Positions 34,788 through 50,539 of a stretch of 64,000 nt of DNA are shown one piece after another. The stretch's first letter is position 1; every line of letters starts with the position of its first letter. Below the pieces are notes generated by a model. That model was not told the DNA's origin. It saw only the letters and a list, made by a program, of their open reading frames with translations, and ran no database searches. Location: positions 5,766,001 to 5,830,000 of the forward strand of contig OZ218952.1 in assembly GCA_965112735.1 (NCBI GenBank). The letters run 5' to 3'. A program made the translations under genes and the position numbers. This DNA comes from Phaeosaccion multiseriatum. Lineage: Eukaryota; Ochrophyta, other classes.

Positions 34788-35672
34788 TCACATTGTGCTG
34801 TAATAAACGGTGGTGACGAAGCGCTGTTTGTACCGCTGCGTCATGCCCAGCACCATCATACCGTCCTTGATTGCCGTGCAATACAAGTGATTCAGAGCTA
34901 CGTGCTGCGGCACCGGCAGCGACGTGGGGTCGCTGGTGGGGGGGTTCTTATTCAGTATAATGTGCCGGAGGTGGGGAGGCAGCGGGGGCGGCTCCTTGGT
35001 GTACTCGTCCAGGTCAGGTGTGAACTGACCATAGTCTTCATCCAGAGTCTCCTTGTTCCTGAGGGGAGCAAGCGTGGAGGAGCAGTCACAACAACGTAAG
35101 CCCGCTCGTACCTGCAAGGCCCCCCTCTCTAGTGTCCTCCCTCCAACCCCCGGCTCAACTCACCTGTTGGCCTCAAAGTCGTCCTCGCCAGTGTACGACT
35201 TGAAGTCGCTAACGTCGATAAAGTTGTTCACCCTGCCCTCAATGTCCGCCACAGTGGGCTGATCTGGCGCGAACCGCCACTCGTCGTCTACAATGAACTT
35301 GAAGGCATGCTTGCCCTTCTTCAGATTGTGCACGTACGTAAAGTCATTGCCGCTGCGGTGCATGGGAATCTGCCTCTCCCAGTTGTTGAAGGTGCCTGTA
35401 ATGTACACCTGCCGGCCTCCATGCTCCCATCGAAAGACAGTTGGCACCACCTCCTCTGCGCTCTCGTCGTCCTTCCCCTCCACATCCATGTCGTCTCCAG
35501 TGCCGCCCCCATCACTCATCTCCTGCTGCTGCTGTCCTGCAGGGAGCCCGATCACAAAGTCTGCGCTGCTGAATGCTCCTGGGGCACCGGGCGCCGTCCT
35601 CGTCTCCCCATAGCCGCCGTACACCTCAGAGCGCTCTCCCCCATCCCCCTCCTTCCCCGCCGACGCTCCCAT
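34788..35672 (-). CDS. AMPK/SNF1 complex beta subunit
   Basis: Scaffold subunit of the AMP-activated/SNF1 kinase heterotrimer. Two exons (35672-35164, 35058-34788) give 259 residues. It begins MGASAG, a good N-myristoylation signal, as in animal and plant beta subunits. A disordered acidic region follows. Residues 78-141 are a CBM48 glycogen/starch-binding module: VFRWEHGGRQVYITGTFNNW, then GKHAFKFIVDDEWRFAPDQP. Residues about 185-259 are the ASC domain that binds alpha and gamma: LPPHLRHIILN, then VALNHLYCTAIKDGMMVLG and a short C-terminal strand with TTVYYSTM. It is transcribed divergently from the AMPK alpha gene, so two partners of one complex share an upstream region. No gamma (CBS) subunit is in the window. 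Confidence 0.93.
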
Positions 35673-36290
35673 ATCGAGGAGCGGCGGGCCTCAAATGAGA
35701 ACAGCCAAGGCCTGTCCTTCTCCTCCTCCTCCTGAAGAGGGGGATGAAGAGTGGAATTCTATAACCTTACGTAAGTAAGGAAGCCCCACTGCGCTAAAGA
35801 AAAGTTTTAAAAACCAATTGGGGCAGGTGCGTGCTAGTGCATCGCCGATGGCATCTGCTGACTGGCTGACGGACCTTCTCTGTCTCTCCCTCTCCCTCAG
35901 TTATCCTCTCTCTCTGTCTCTTTCTCTCTCGCTCCTCTCTCGCTCGCTCCTCTCTATCTCTCTCTCTCTCTCTCCCTTTCTCCTGCCCTCCCGCTCTCTC
36001 TCTCTATCGCTCCCTCTCCCTCTCTCTTTTTCCCTCCCTCCCTATCCCTCAGTCCCTTAACACTCATTCCTCCCTCTCTCTTGGCCCTGTCTCTCTTGCC
36101 CTCTCTCTCTCTGCCTCCGCCTGCCCCTCTCGAATCCCCTCTCTCCCCCTCCTCCTCTTAAGCTCTCAGTGCCGCATAGCCCACCGCTCCATTTGCCAGA
36201 CGTCTGAAGAAATCCGGTGGCGTCTTCGCTCTTGCCCACTCTCAGCGGCTCTCTGGGGAGGAGGGTGGTGGCCAGACGTTGGGTGTCGCC
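35673..36290. promoter_or_regulatory. Shared upstream region of AMPK beta and alpha
   Basis: This 618-bp stretch between two divergent start codons contains no convincing gene. Most of it (about 35875-36160) is a long C/T tract on the + strand, in places (CT)n. On the alpha side it could be 5' leader or a pyrimidine-rich promoter; on the beta side the same DNA reads as purine. An AT-richer patch (35795-35820) lies about 125 bp upstream of the beta start and may hold core promoter signals. Function as a bidirectional promoter is inferred from position only. Confidence 0.45.
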
Positions 36291-39876
<3,586 letters not shown>

Positions 39877-40135
39877 CGCCAGCAGCAGCAGCAGCAGGCG
39901 GGTGACCTTGGCGAGTGTGCCAGCCAAAGATATAGCGCAGCACACTCCCGCCCAAGCAAACCCCTCCTTGCCTCCCCCCCCAAAGCAACCACCTACTGCG
40001 GGGCCGGGACGGCAAGAGCAAGAGATTGCTTCAGAGCCAAAGCCCACCCCTCCCGAGGCCATGCTACTGGAAACATCTACATCTGTCAATATCTGTATTC
40101 ACTAGTCCTCAATAATAAGGAAAAAAAAATTGTAT

Positions 40136-40931
40136 TCAAAGCCCCTCCTCGCCATACAAGTCGTCCAGGGGGGCGTCGATGGCCTCTGAGCTTCTCCCTT
40201 CGCTCTCTGCGTCTTGTGAGCGGGCCCCCTCCCCTTCATTGTCCTCCTTACTTGCTGGCCTATAGTACACCGCGCTCTCCGCCTGGCGCTTGTCCAGCCA
40301 CTTGAGGCTCAGAGCTGAGCCGCCGAAGGACTGCCCCTTGGCCTTGGCGACCTCTGCCCCCTTTCGGTCCTCGAAGGTCACCAACATGAGCCCCGCCGTT
40401 CCGTCTGTGGCTGTGGGGGGCACCTGCTCCACGCTGGACACTTTGGCAAACATGGCAAAGTGCTGTCTGAGGGCATCCTCGCTCCGGCCCTCCGATACAG
40501 CGGCCCAATTTCCGACAGTGAAGGTAGTGGGTCTAAGGTCGAGGCTTTTGGACGCAAACCTCGCGCCAGGCCCGGCCGTCGTGGCACCCCCAAAGCCGCC
40601 TCCTCTCCCGCCCCTCCCCCCCCTTCCACCGCCCCTTCCGCCTCTTCCACCCCCTCTTCCCCCCCCCGGGATGTCGCGAGGGTGGGGCAAGGGCGGCACA
40701 GAGACGCCTGCCGCCACGCATTGTTGCTTCGCAGACACAAGCTCCTCCAGCAGCGGCTGTAAGGCAGAGTCCACCTCTGCGAGTAGCTCCCGCTGCTCGA
40801 CCAGAGAGGCGGTAGTCTCCTTCACCTGTGAGCAAGAGAGAGCAGACAAGACAGAAGCAACACCAGAAAACAAGAGAGAGTTGAGTGCGCGGCCTTGCGT
40901 ACCTTCAGCGGAGTAAGACACACACAGACAG

Positions 40932-40973
<42 letters not shown>

Positions 40974-43632
40974 TGGTCTCCAGAGGCCCCAACGCCGCTG
41001 CATCTGCCCCCTTTGCCATCATGGCGGCCAGGAGCTGCTCGTACTGCGCTTGGCGCTTCTCCTGCATGCCCAGCTTCGCCTTGGCCAGTTCGGCCTGCTG
41101 CTCCTTCAACACCACCAACTGGGAGGGGAGGGAGACAAAAGGACAAAAGAACAAGCGTTAGAGGTTAGAGGCGGGCACGATACGACAGAAAGGGAGGAGA
41201 CAACAATGGCGATGGCGATATACACGTACACCCACCTGCTGCAGCTTCTGGAGCTCCCCCAGCAAGGCGGCTTTTGCTTGCGCGGCCTCTTTGGCGGCAG
41301 CGGCCATCTGCTCTGCCTCACTCAGAGCAGGGGCTTCGTCCATGCCTTGGATGTTCTCGTCCCGGCACAGAAACACTCGTATGAAGCGATTGTTGAGCAC
41401 GGGGACTGGTGAATCCACGCAGCGCTTGGCCTCGAGGCTGTCGCTGAACTGCACGCGAACTTGATTGTAGACCTGCGTCAAGTGGAGTGGAGCGGGGGAA
41501 GGGAGGTAGAGGGGAACATCACATCAACACTTCTGTACTAGGCCATGTCGATACTCAGAGAGAGGTTTGAGGCAAACGCACAGAACGCACCCTTGGAGTG
41601 CCATCGTCGTTGGTCTTTTTGCTGCCTCCCTGCCGCGGGGCCATTGCAGAGATGTCCACGGCCACAATCTGTCCAAACTGCTTGAAGTGCGCCCGCACTT
41701 TGCCGTCGTCTACGTACTGAGGCACGCCCAGACACTTTACCGTCACGCGCTCCTCTTCCGGCAAGAAAGCGGCGCTGGCAGCGTCCTGAGGCGCCCGGTG
41801 GGGGCCTCCTCCTCCTCCTTCTCCTCCTCCCCCTCCTCCTCCTCCTCCTCCTCCTCCTCCTCCTCCTCCTCCTCCTCCTCCTGCTCCTGCTGCTGCTGCT
41901 GCTCCTGCTCCCCACGCCGGTTCCGGCCGATCCTCGGGCGGCTCTCCCAAGACCGGCCGGCGCCGCACTCTCTCGCTGCCCATCTCCACTTCTGCGCGGT
42001 CCCCACTGCCGTTACCAGGCCCATCGTGAAATGAGTCTCCTCCTCCTCCTCCTCCTCCTCCTCCTCCTCCCCCCTGCCCGCCATTCCAGTTCTTTCCTCC
42101 TCCTTTGCCCATGTCCATTCCGTTGGGCTGCTCCAACCTCCCACCAAACCCCCACTCTCCTTGTTGCGGTGGTGGCTGTTGCCGGTGCCGAGGCTGCGGC
42201 GGGGGTGGGGGCGGCAGGCCCCGAGGGGGCAGCCCTCGAGGGTGTTGATTCCTCGAGTTGGCCGCAGCCATTCGCATCATGTGCAGCACCTCTGGAGGAG
42301 GCGGGCCCGGCCCTCGACCCCACATGGGCATATTGGGGACCATGTCCGGCGTTGCCATGCCCCTTCCTCCTCGTCCCCGCCCCCTGCCCGAAGCCCCCCC
42401 CCGCCCCTCCCCTCCTTGCGGAGCCATTCCCATCTCAGAGGGGAAAGGGGGTGGGCTAGGGTGATGAAGGGGAGGTCCCCCGCCATTCGGAGGGCCTCCC
42501 CCGCCGCTCCTTTCCCCCCTAAAAGGCGCCCCTCGTGGCCCGCCCGGCCCGCCCGGTCCAGGGGGAAAGTTTCGATGCTGCCAGCCGGGGGGAGGTGCCC
42601 CAGGAGGAGGCGGGCCGTTCGGTCCTCCAGGAGCCGCCCCAACGCCTCCCCAGCCTGGGCCCGAGCGCCCTTCTCCCCTCTGTCCCCCCCCAAAACCGCC
42701 TGGCCCGAACTGCTGCTGCTGCTGCTGCTGCTGGCCCCCCATCGCATTCCTGCCGCATGGGCCGTCGCCGGTTCTGCCGCCTTGGCCATCACCGGCCCTC
42801 CATCCTTTACCGCCATTACGATCACCGCCCCCTCCTCCTCCGCGTCCTTCTCCTCCTCCCCGTCCTCCCCGTCCTCCTCCAGCAGGCCCTCCCCCGGGCC
42901 GCTCCGGCGCTTCGGGTCCGCCCCTCCGTCTCCTCTTGCTGCTCCCTTCCGATATGTCACTACCTGCTCTCTCTCTCCGACCCCCTTTCTTGCCCCTCCT
43001 CCGTCTATGGTCATCGTCCGGGTCTCCTTCTTCTTGCTGCTCGTCCTCCTCCTCCTCGGCCTCCTCCCTACGTCTACTCTCCCTCCTCGGGGGAGAGTCG
43101 TGCCGCTTCTCAGGACGCTGCTGCGGCTGCTGCTTACGCTGATGTGGCTTTACATAGCCCCCAGGTCCATTCCCTTTGGCGATCCCGTCCAGGGCTGCAA
43201 CGAGTTTGGTGGTGAAGGTCTCCGCGTCTTCAGCACCGAGAAAGTCTGCGACAAGAGGGGAACGTGTGGGAATCAGAAGCAGCGGCTTCAAAGCATGTCT
43301 CGCTTTTGAGGTGCAGGGCAAGGAAATGCAGGCTCGGCTCACCTTCTAGGTTCTCCACGCAGACCTCGCGCAGCTTGGAGCCCTGCACAGAGAAGGGGGA
43401 GGGTGCGTTGGGAAGCCTGTAAGAAGCATGCCACGCCAAGTAGAGCACACAACAACCACTCTCTCCCCGACCACGGCCCCCGCCCACAGACACTTACCGT
43501 CTCGTTCGAGTTGTGCACGAAGGCCACAATATAGTTGGCTAGATCCGTCTGATCGCCCGTGCAGATGTGGGCCAGCTCCCTGTGGAGCCATGAGGTCAAG
43601 GCGACCGTGTCAGCCTCGCTCAGCGAAGGCAT
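40136..43632 (-). CDS. RBM26/RBM27-like RNA-binding protein
   Basis: Six exons (43632-43498, 43382-43343, 43245-41591, 41472-41236, 41118-40972, 40825-40136) give 967 residues. Residues 1-75 form the PWI-like fold of RBM26/27 (LTSWLHRELAHIC, DLANYIVAFVHN, LREVCVENLEDFL). Next is a charged Arg/Glu/Asp stretch with KRRRRGG, then some 350 residues of Gly/Pro/Arg-rich low complexity including polyGln and a long polyGly from a GGA/GGT repeat. RRM1 is at about 555-665 (VTVKCLGVPQY, FIRVFLCRDE). Coiled coil and an RGG block follow (about 790-820), then RRM2 at about 835-910 (TTFTVGNWA, GLMLVTFED). In animals RBM26/27 link nuclear poly(A) RNA to the exosome through the MTR4-ZFC3H1 connection. The CCCH zinc finger between PWI and RRM in the animal proteins was not found here. 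Confidence 0.8.
40935..40971. repeat. (CA)n microsatellite at an RBM26/27-like donor site
   Basis: On the minus strand the exon ending at 40972 is followed directly by GTGTGTGTG, so the donor is the repeat itself. Confidence 0.9.
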
Positions 43633-43714
43633 CAGACTGCCTCACAAGGGACACAGTAGTTCTCCCTTGAGGTGGGTGGCAGCTCCTTGTCTCCTTTAGG
43701 CTGTGAAGAGAGGG

Positions 43715-43726
43715 TTTATATATATT
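43715..43726. promoter_or_regulatory. TATA-like box between RBM26/27-like and IleRS genes
   Basis: TTTATATATATT lies near the middle of the 204-bp divergent region, 83 bp from the RBM start and about 111 bp from the IleRS start. It is nearly palindromic and could serve either direction. Confidence 0.4.
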
Positions 43727-43836
43727 AAGAGAGGGCTTCCCGGCCCTTTTTCTTTTAACATTCCAACCTCTTGTATATGGCCCTCACTTTTTATCTGCGG
43801 TTCTCCCCCCCCCTACAGCGTTTTGGTACCCGGAGC

Positions 43837-44635
43837 ATGGCGAGCCCGCAGCAGCAGCAGCAGCGGCGCCACCTGCTGGCTGATGTCCCTGCGAAGGTGG
43901 ACTTTCCTGGCGAGGAGCAGAAGATCATTGCGTACTGGAGCTCCATAAAGGCATTCGAGACCTCACTCAAGGTCGGGCGCCCTTCCTCTTTGGTTCGTTG
44001 CTCCTTGTGCACCCACTCAATCCTGCGTTCTTATCACCACACGACGAACAGCTGAGCGAAGGAAAACCGGAGTTCACGTTCTACGATGGGCCTCCTTTTG
44101 CGACAGGATTGCCGCACTTTGGGCACATCCTCGCTGGGACCATTAAGGACACAGTGACCAGATACGCCCACCAGACGGGGCATTACGTGAGCAGGAGATT
44201 CGGTTGGGACTGCCATGGTCTGCCTATCGAGTACGAGATTGACCAGATTGTGAGTTTTAGCCTTAGGAGCCATTTCTGCCTGCGGCTGTTTGGCTCCTAA
44301 CTCTTGGTCTTGCTTGCCGTCCTCTGCTCCAGCACAACATCAAGTCACGAGAGCAAGTGCTCGAGATGGGTGTTGGAGAGTACAACAAACTCTGCCGAGG
44401 TATTGTCACTAGGTACACGGCAGAGTGGGAGGTGAGTACAACACGAAGGGGGAAAGAAGGGGCTGGCTTCGGGGCACTCTCGCTAACCTACTGCTCTGTT
44501 TCTGCTCACAGAGCACAGTGAGTAGGCTCGGCCGCTGGATCGACTTTAAGAACGACTACAAAACCATGGTGAGTGGAGATTCGTGGAGATCCTAGCGAGC
44601 TTTCTGGCCAATCACGGCCCCTCCGTCTCCACCTC

Positions 44636-44671
<36 letters not shown>

Positions 44672-47600
44672 CAACAGGACCCTTCCTTCATGGAGTCGGT
44701 GTGGTGGGTATTTTCTCAGATGCACACCAAAAACCTCGTGTACCGCGGGTACAAAGTGATGCCCTTCAGCACCGCCTGCGCGACACCGCTCAGGTGAGGA
44801 AGGAGCGTACGGCGGAAGACGACGGCATCGTCGAACAATCCCACACGTATCTGCCTGTCTGTTTCTCTCTATGTGTGTTCAGTAACTTCGAGGCCGGCTT
44901 GAACTACAAGGACGTCCACGACCCCGCGGTGACGGTCACGTTCCCCCTGGTGGACGACCCCAACGTAAGTCGACCCTCCCTCCTCCCTCTCTGCCTCCCT
45001 CTCTGCCTCCCTCCCTCCCAGCCTATTTGCTTTTGCTCGGCCGGCCAACGCACACTCGGCGAAACGCATCCCTCTGCTGAACGCCTCTCCCCTTGCCCCT
45101 ATGTCTTTCCTGCATGGCGCCACACCACAGGTGTCTCTGCTCGCTTGGACAACCACTCCGTGGACACTGCCCAGCAACCTAGCCCTCTGCGTCAACGACA
45201 ATCTTCTCTACACCAAGATCAGGTTCGTAGGTTCGGACTTGCTTGGAGAGAATAAAGTACGCTCGCGAAACAAGTCAGGCTCACATTTCAGAACCAATCC
45301 CACCAACCCACCACAGAGACAAGAAGAGCAGCAAGGTGTACATTCTGCTCAAGGCTCGCCTGAGCCAGATCTATCCGGTGAGTAGGCGCTGCAGCAGCTC
45401 GGGGCACTGTGCTGAGGGGGACCTTTTGCTGACTCTGAAAAGTGTGTCCAATCTGTCCAATCGATCAATCAATCGCCTTACATCAGGAAATGAAGAAGAA
45501 GAAGTGGAAGCCGGAGAAGGCTGTGGAGCTGTTCGAGGTGCTGGAGGAGATGACGGGCGACAAGCTCGTGGGGCTGAAATACGAGCCCATCTTGCCCTAC
45601 TTTAAGCACAGGCAGACCCTAGACAACTTCAGGGTGAGTGATCCTCACCCGCACGGTGCCAGCAGGGCAAGCGCGGTGGCAGTACGTGGCACCAAGACAA
45701 CAAACGTGCATGCCTTCCTGCTGGCTTGATTGATTACTGACAAGGGGCTCTCTCTCGTGTGCGTCTGTGTGCGTGTGTGTGTTCGTGTGTGTGCGTGTGC
45801 GTGTGTGTGCGTGCAGGTGCTGAGCGACGACTACGTGACGGAGGAGGGCGGGACAGGGGTGGTGCACCAGGCTCCGGGCTTTGGAGAGGACGATTACCGC
45901 GTTTGCGTGGGGCGAGGAGTTTTGCAGAAGGACGAAGAGGTGGGTGGCGTAAGTTAGTGGAGGGGTGGGGGTTTCCTGCTGCTCCTGGCTCCTCTTAAGC
46001 CAGGATGCGTGTGTGGCACTCCCTCACTCACTCCACGAACAACCAACTGCTGCACAGGTACCCTGCCCGGTGGACGCCAACGGGAGGTTCACAGCGGAGA
46101 TTCCTGACTTTGTGGGACAACACGTCAAGGAGGCGGACACGGCCATCTGCGCGATGCTTAAGCAGGCCGGGAGGCTCCTCATCAAGGATGTGAGTGAGCA
46201 GCAGATAGAAGAGAAGCAGAGGGTGTGTGTGGAGATGGGGGCCTTACGCTGGTTTGCCCGCCTGCTCGATCGATGCTCTTCCCCTTTGGTCCTTCCCTAT
46301 CTCGTCCCACTAGTCGTACGAGCACACGTACCCCTTCTGCTGGCGCAGCGACACTCCCCTCATCTACAAGGTGGTGCCGTCCCTCTTCGTCAGAGTCGAG
46401 TCCATCAAGGTCTGTATCGTATCGGGGGCCGCCGGACTCTCTCTCTCTGTCTCCTACTCTCTCTCTCTCTCCCTCTCTCTTTGTCTCTCCTCTCTCTTTG
46501 TCTCTCCTGACGTCTTGCAACAACTTCTTGCCTCGCCACACGCAGGACCGACTGCTTGCGTGCAACGACCAAACGAAATGGGTACCTGACTTCGTCAAGG
46601 AGAAGCGATTCCACAATTGGCTCGCCAACGCAAGGGTAAGAAGTGGCTTTGTGGTAGGCGTTGTCGCACACACGAGTTACAACGACCCGCTGACTTACCA
46701 ATGGTGGCGCCTTTTGTATTTCGTTTTGGTGCATAAAGGACTGGGCCATCTCCCGAAATCGCTTCTGGGGGACTCCCATTCCCCTGTGGGTGAGCGAGGA
46801 CGGCAAGGAGTCGGTGGCCATCAGCAGCATCGCGCAGCTCGAGGAGCTGTCGGGGGAGAAGGTGACGGACCTTCACAAGGAGAACGTTGACCACATCGTC
46901 ATCCCCTCTAAGGAAGGAAGGGGCGACCTCCGAAGAGTCGACGAGGTGTGTGTTGTATAAGGTAGCGAGGGAGTGCGTTGTAGAAAAGAGACCCATCGCT
47001 TCCCTCTCTTAACGCTTTCGCATGCGGCGCTAACTCGCCCCAAAGGTGTTTGACTGCTGGTTCGAGTCGGGCTCCATGCCCTACGCGCAACAGCACTACC
47101 CCTTTGAGAACAAGGAGAGGGTCGAGAAGGTGAGGCCGGTCGAGTAGTGGGGTGGGGTGGGCTGGTGCTTGTCGTGCTTGCTTATCCCGCATGGACTGAA
47201 TGTTCTTTCTCTAACCGGCCTATCGTGTCTCTAACCCTTCACGAACCCACACACGCACAGGGCTTCCCTGCGGACTTCATCGCGGAGGGATTGGACCAGA
47301 CTCGTGGCTGGTTCTACACGCTCATGGTGGTGTCCACCGCCCTTTTCGATAAGCCCGCCTTTAAGGTACGGCACCTCCGTCTCCTCCTCCTCTCGTCTCT
47401 TTCCTGCCTGCCTCACGCCTGCCTCACGCCCCCCTCTCTCCTCCGTAATGCCTCTCTGTAGAATGTCATCGTCAATGGGTTGGTGCTCGCTGAGGACGGC
47501 AAGAAGATGTCCAAAAGGCTCAAGGTGCGTGCGCAGAAGAGGCTCTAGTAGAGGGGCTTTTGAAGGGTCTACGAGAGGAGGGCTATGTTCTAGAATGCTT

Positions 47601-50152
47601 CCAGGGCGCTTGCTTGCTTGGGCTTCCTTGTCGCGTCACGGGTCGATCCATCTTCCGTCTGATTTGTTCGTATTTTGTCAACAGAACTACCCGGACCCGA
47701 CCACCGTGGTGAACAAGTACGGCGCGGACAGCCTCCGCCTGTACCTCATCAACAGCAACGTCGTCAAGGCCGAGCCCCTGCGCTTCAAAGAGGCCGGCGT
47801 GCACGGCGTGGTGAAGGACGTGCTGCTGCCTTGGTTTAACGCGTTCCGCTTCTTCGCTCAGCAGGTAAGGCGCTGCTTGGCTGCCTCTCTGCAGCCTCTT
47901 GTGTGTGTGTGTGTGTGTGTGTGTTGCATCGCAGAGATAAGATGTGCGCACGCCGGACTGTGTGTGCTTGTGCTCGTGCGTGTGCAACAGGTGGTGCGCT
48001 GGGAGACTGGCACCGGCAAGGACTTTGTCCCCAACGCGGAAACGGCCAACACCTCGACCAACCCTCTGGACTGCTGGATCAACGCCTCCCTGCAGGGCCT
48101 TGTGCAGTGCGTGCACGAGGAGATGGGCGCCTACCGCCTAGACACGGTGCGTGCAGTGCGACAGGGGCGGCTGGAGATCGAGGGAACAGCGGCCGAGGGA
48201 AGAGGGGGAGGGAGAATGGGGCGAGGGAAGAACATACACTGCAACCTTTGCGCTGACACCACACCCCCCCTCCTCCTCCTGTCCTCCTTCTGCTCTGTCG
48301 TCTTTTGCGAGGATAGGTGACGCCTCGGCTCGTTCACTTCATTGAGGACCTGACGAATTGGTACGTCAGGCTCAATCGGAAGCGACTCAAGGGGGACGAC
48401 GGCGACGAGGTACGTCTATTCAAATCGAAGCAAGTGTTTGGAAGAGCTTGCCTGCTCTCCAGCCACTCACCCCCTCTCGCCGCTTTGCCCCCTCCAGGAA
48501 GCCTACGTGGGCCTCTGCTGTCTCTTGGAGGTGCTGCTGAGCGTCACCCTCCTCATGGCCCCCTTCGCGCCTTTCTTCTCGGAGTACGTGTATCAGTACC
48601 TGCGCAAGCTGCTGCCCGCGTACAGCGACCCTTCCGCTGCTCTTGATGCCCCAGGTGAGTGCGTGAGTGGGCTTGGCGGCTTGGAGGCCTGTCCCGCTGG
48701 GCCCCAGTGCACTTGCACTTCCTCCTCGGCCTGTTCCCCTTATCTCTCGTCTCCTCCCCAACCCTCGACCCTCGACCCTCGACCCTCGACCGCCCCGCTC
48801 TGCTGCACATGCACAGGCAAAGCGGACAGCGTGCACTACGTTCTGTTGCCGGCTTTTGACGCCGCCAAGCTCAACGAGCAGGCCAAGCAGGCGGAGCGTG
48901 AAGTCATTGCCATGCAGCAGATCATCAACATCGGCAGAACCGCTCGGGATAAAAGGAACATCAGGTACGGTGCTGACTGCTGCAGTTGCGGCTCGAAATC
49001 ATTCCCCTACGAACGACGATTTGAAGGCTCTTGACCCTCCTCCTCCTCCTTCTCCTCCTCCTCCCCCTCCACCCCCTCTTCGTTCTGTTCCCTCTTTGAC
49101 AGCCTCAGGACGCCGGTGAAGGAGGTGGTTGTGGTGTCTCAAGACGAGACTGTGCTGGGGGGGGCGGAGCACCTGCTCGGGTACATTAAGGCCGAGCTCA
49201 ACACGTGGAAGGTGACGCTCTCAAGGGAGGAGGACAAGTGGGGGGAGCTGGAGGCGGTGCCTAACACACGGCTGCTCGGGAAGAGGCTGCAGAAAGCGCT
49301 CTCGTCGGTGTGTGCCGAGTTCAAAACGCTCACCGGGGCCGAGGACGGCCAACAGAGGATCAGAGACTTCCTGCAGAGCGGCTCCATCACCGTGGCCGGG
49401 CATGAGCTGAAGGGGGAGGATGTCGTCATCTCCAGAAACTTCAAGGGGGACCCGGCGGTGTACGAGGGGGGGGCGAGCGAGGACCTGGCAGTGCCTGTGC
49501 TCGTGGCCATTGACTGCACGAGGGACGAGCGTATCGCCAGCGAGCAGCGCGCGAGGGAGTTTGTGAGCGCAGTGCAGCTGCTGAGGAAGTCGTCAGGCCT
49601 GCAGATGGGGGATGCGGTGGAGGTGTTCTTTGCCGGGGGAGAGGCCATGGAGCAGTCCATCACCGCTGAGGCCAACAAGGCCCTCATCAAGGGCACCATC
49701 TTTGTTACGCCGGTGCAGCTCAAGGCCCTGCCCGAGCACGCTGTGGAGCTGGGGAGGCACTCAGCTGCGGCGGGAGACGAGAAGGTGCCCCTCACTATTG
49801 TGCTTGTCAAGCCGTGTGTGTTGGTCAAGGCCGACACGCTTGCCGACACGTGCAAGCAGGCGGGAGTAGACCCGAAGGTACAGTACGGTAGATAGGCGTA
49901 GATGGAGGTGACCAAACGCAGCCCCCCCCCCCCCCCTCCTTTCTTGATGTACAGCAAGCCTCTTCTCATCGTCCTTCCACTTCCTTCGCACTTCCACTTG
50001 TCTTCCTGATGCAGGTCACTCGCATGCTCCTGACGGGAATGGACTTCCACCGACTGAAGGAGGAGGCAGCCCCCAGTGTTTCGTTCAACCTGGACGGCAA
50101 GGATGTGACTCTCACACGCGGGGCAGACTACTCCTTCGGGCTCTTGCAATAG
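43837..50152 (+). CDS. IARS: Isoleucyl-tRNA synthetase, cytosolic type
   Basis: Class I aminoacyl-tRNA synthetase charging tRNA-Ile with isoleucine. Twenty-four exons close in phase to 1177 residues, the usual size for eukaryotic cytosolic IleRS. The HIGH-type signature is [11 protein letters not shown] (HFGH at 67-70). The CP1 editing domain includes [11 protein letters not shown]-type sequence and [15 protein letters not shown]. The second ATP motif is [13 protein letters not shown] (KMSKR at 623-627), in the eukaryotic form. An anticodon-binding helical domain and a long C-terminal extension (exon 49103-49877) complete it. There is no presequence when started at the Met before a polyGln run; an in-frame upstream Met at 43771 would require reading through an apparent 3' splice site. 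A separate organellar enzyme is expected elsewhere. Exons: 43837-43971, 44052-44249, 44333-44431, 44512-44568, 44678-44793, 44883-44964, 45131-45222, 45317-45377, 45487-45633, 45817-45939, 46058-46189, 46314-46409, 46546-46635, 46739-46945, 47046-47129, 47261-47365, 47462-47524, 47685-47864, 47991-48146, 48317-48409, 48498-48654, 48817-48964, 49103-49877, 50015-50152. Confidence 0.94.
48758..48791. repeat. 7-bp tandem repeat (ACCCTCG) in an IleRS intron
   Basis: Four to five copies of a 7-base unit upstream of the 3' splice site at 48816. Intronic, no further meaning seen. Confidence 0.8.
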
Positions 50153-50383
50153 CGCTACCCTGCACACCTTGATCTATAGAGTCAGACTGTTCGTCATTAG
50201 TGAGAGAAAATACACCGTTTTATTTTTGTTTTAGTCAGTAATAATGGCGCCCTTGAGGGGCGTGTCTCTTGTTCATGCTATTGGCATGCTCGCAAGGGGC
50301 TTCGCTTCGTACAAGACGTTGTAATACAGAAAGTACAGGATAGTCTGGGCGCTCGATCCAACCCCGATTCCCTTCGAGCTCTG

Positions 50384-50495
50384 CTATCCGTAGGTGGTGA
50401 CCACCTGTCCGCCGTACGGAGGAAGGAGCAGGAGAAGGAGGAGAAGGAGATGAGCATGAGGATGATGATAATGTGGACACACGTCCACGCACACA

Positions 50496-50539
<44 letters not shown>

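Noticed and set aside
35830-36060. Ser/Leu-repeat frame in the AMPK shared upstream region
   Set aside because: It is a translation of (CT)n sequence with no start context or family signal.
42161-43309. Long + strand frame opposite the RBM26/27-like central exon
   Set aside because: It is the complement of Gly/Pro/Arg low-complexity repeats, giving Leu/Ser/Pro runs only; RRM and PWI motifs are on the minus strand.
46409-46546. Possible frame problem at the unusual donor GTCTGT in IleRS
   Set aside because: The exon pair joins in phase and continues the conserved protein, so the weak donor is accepted as real.
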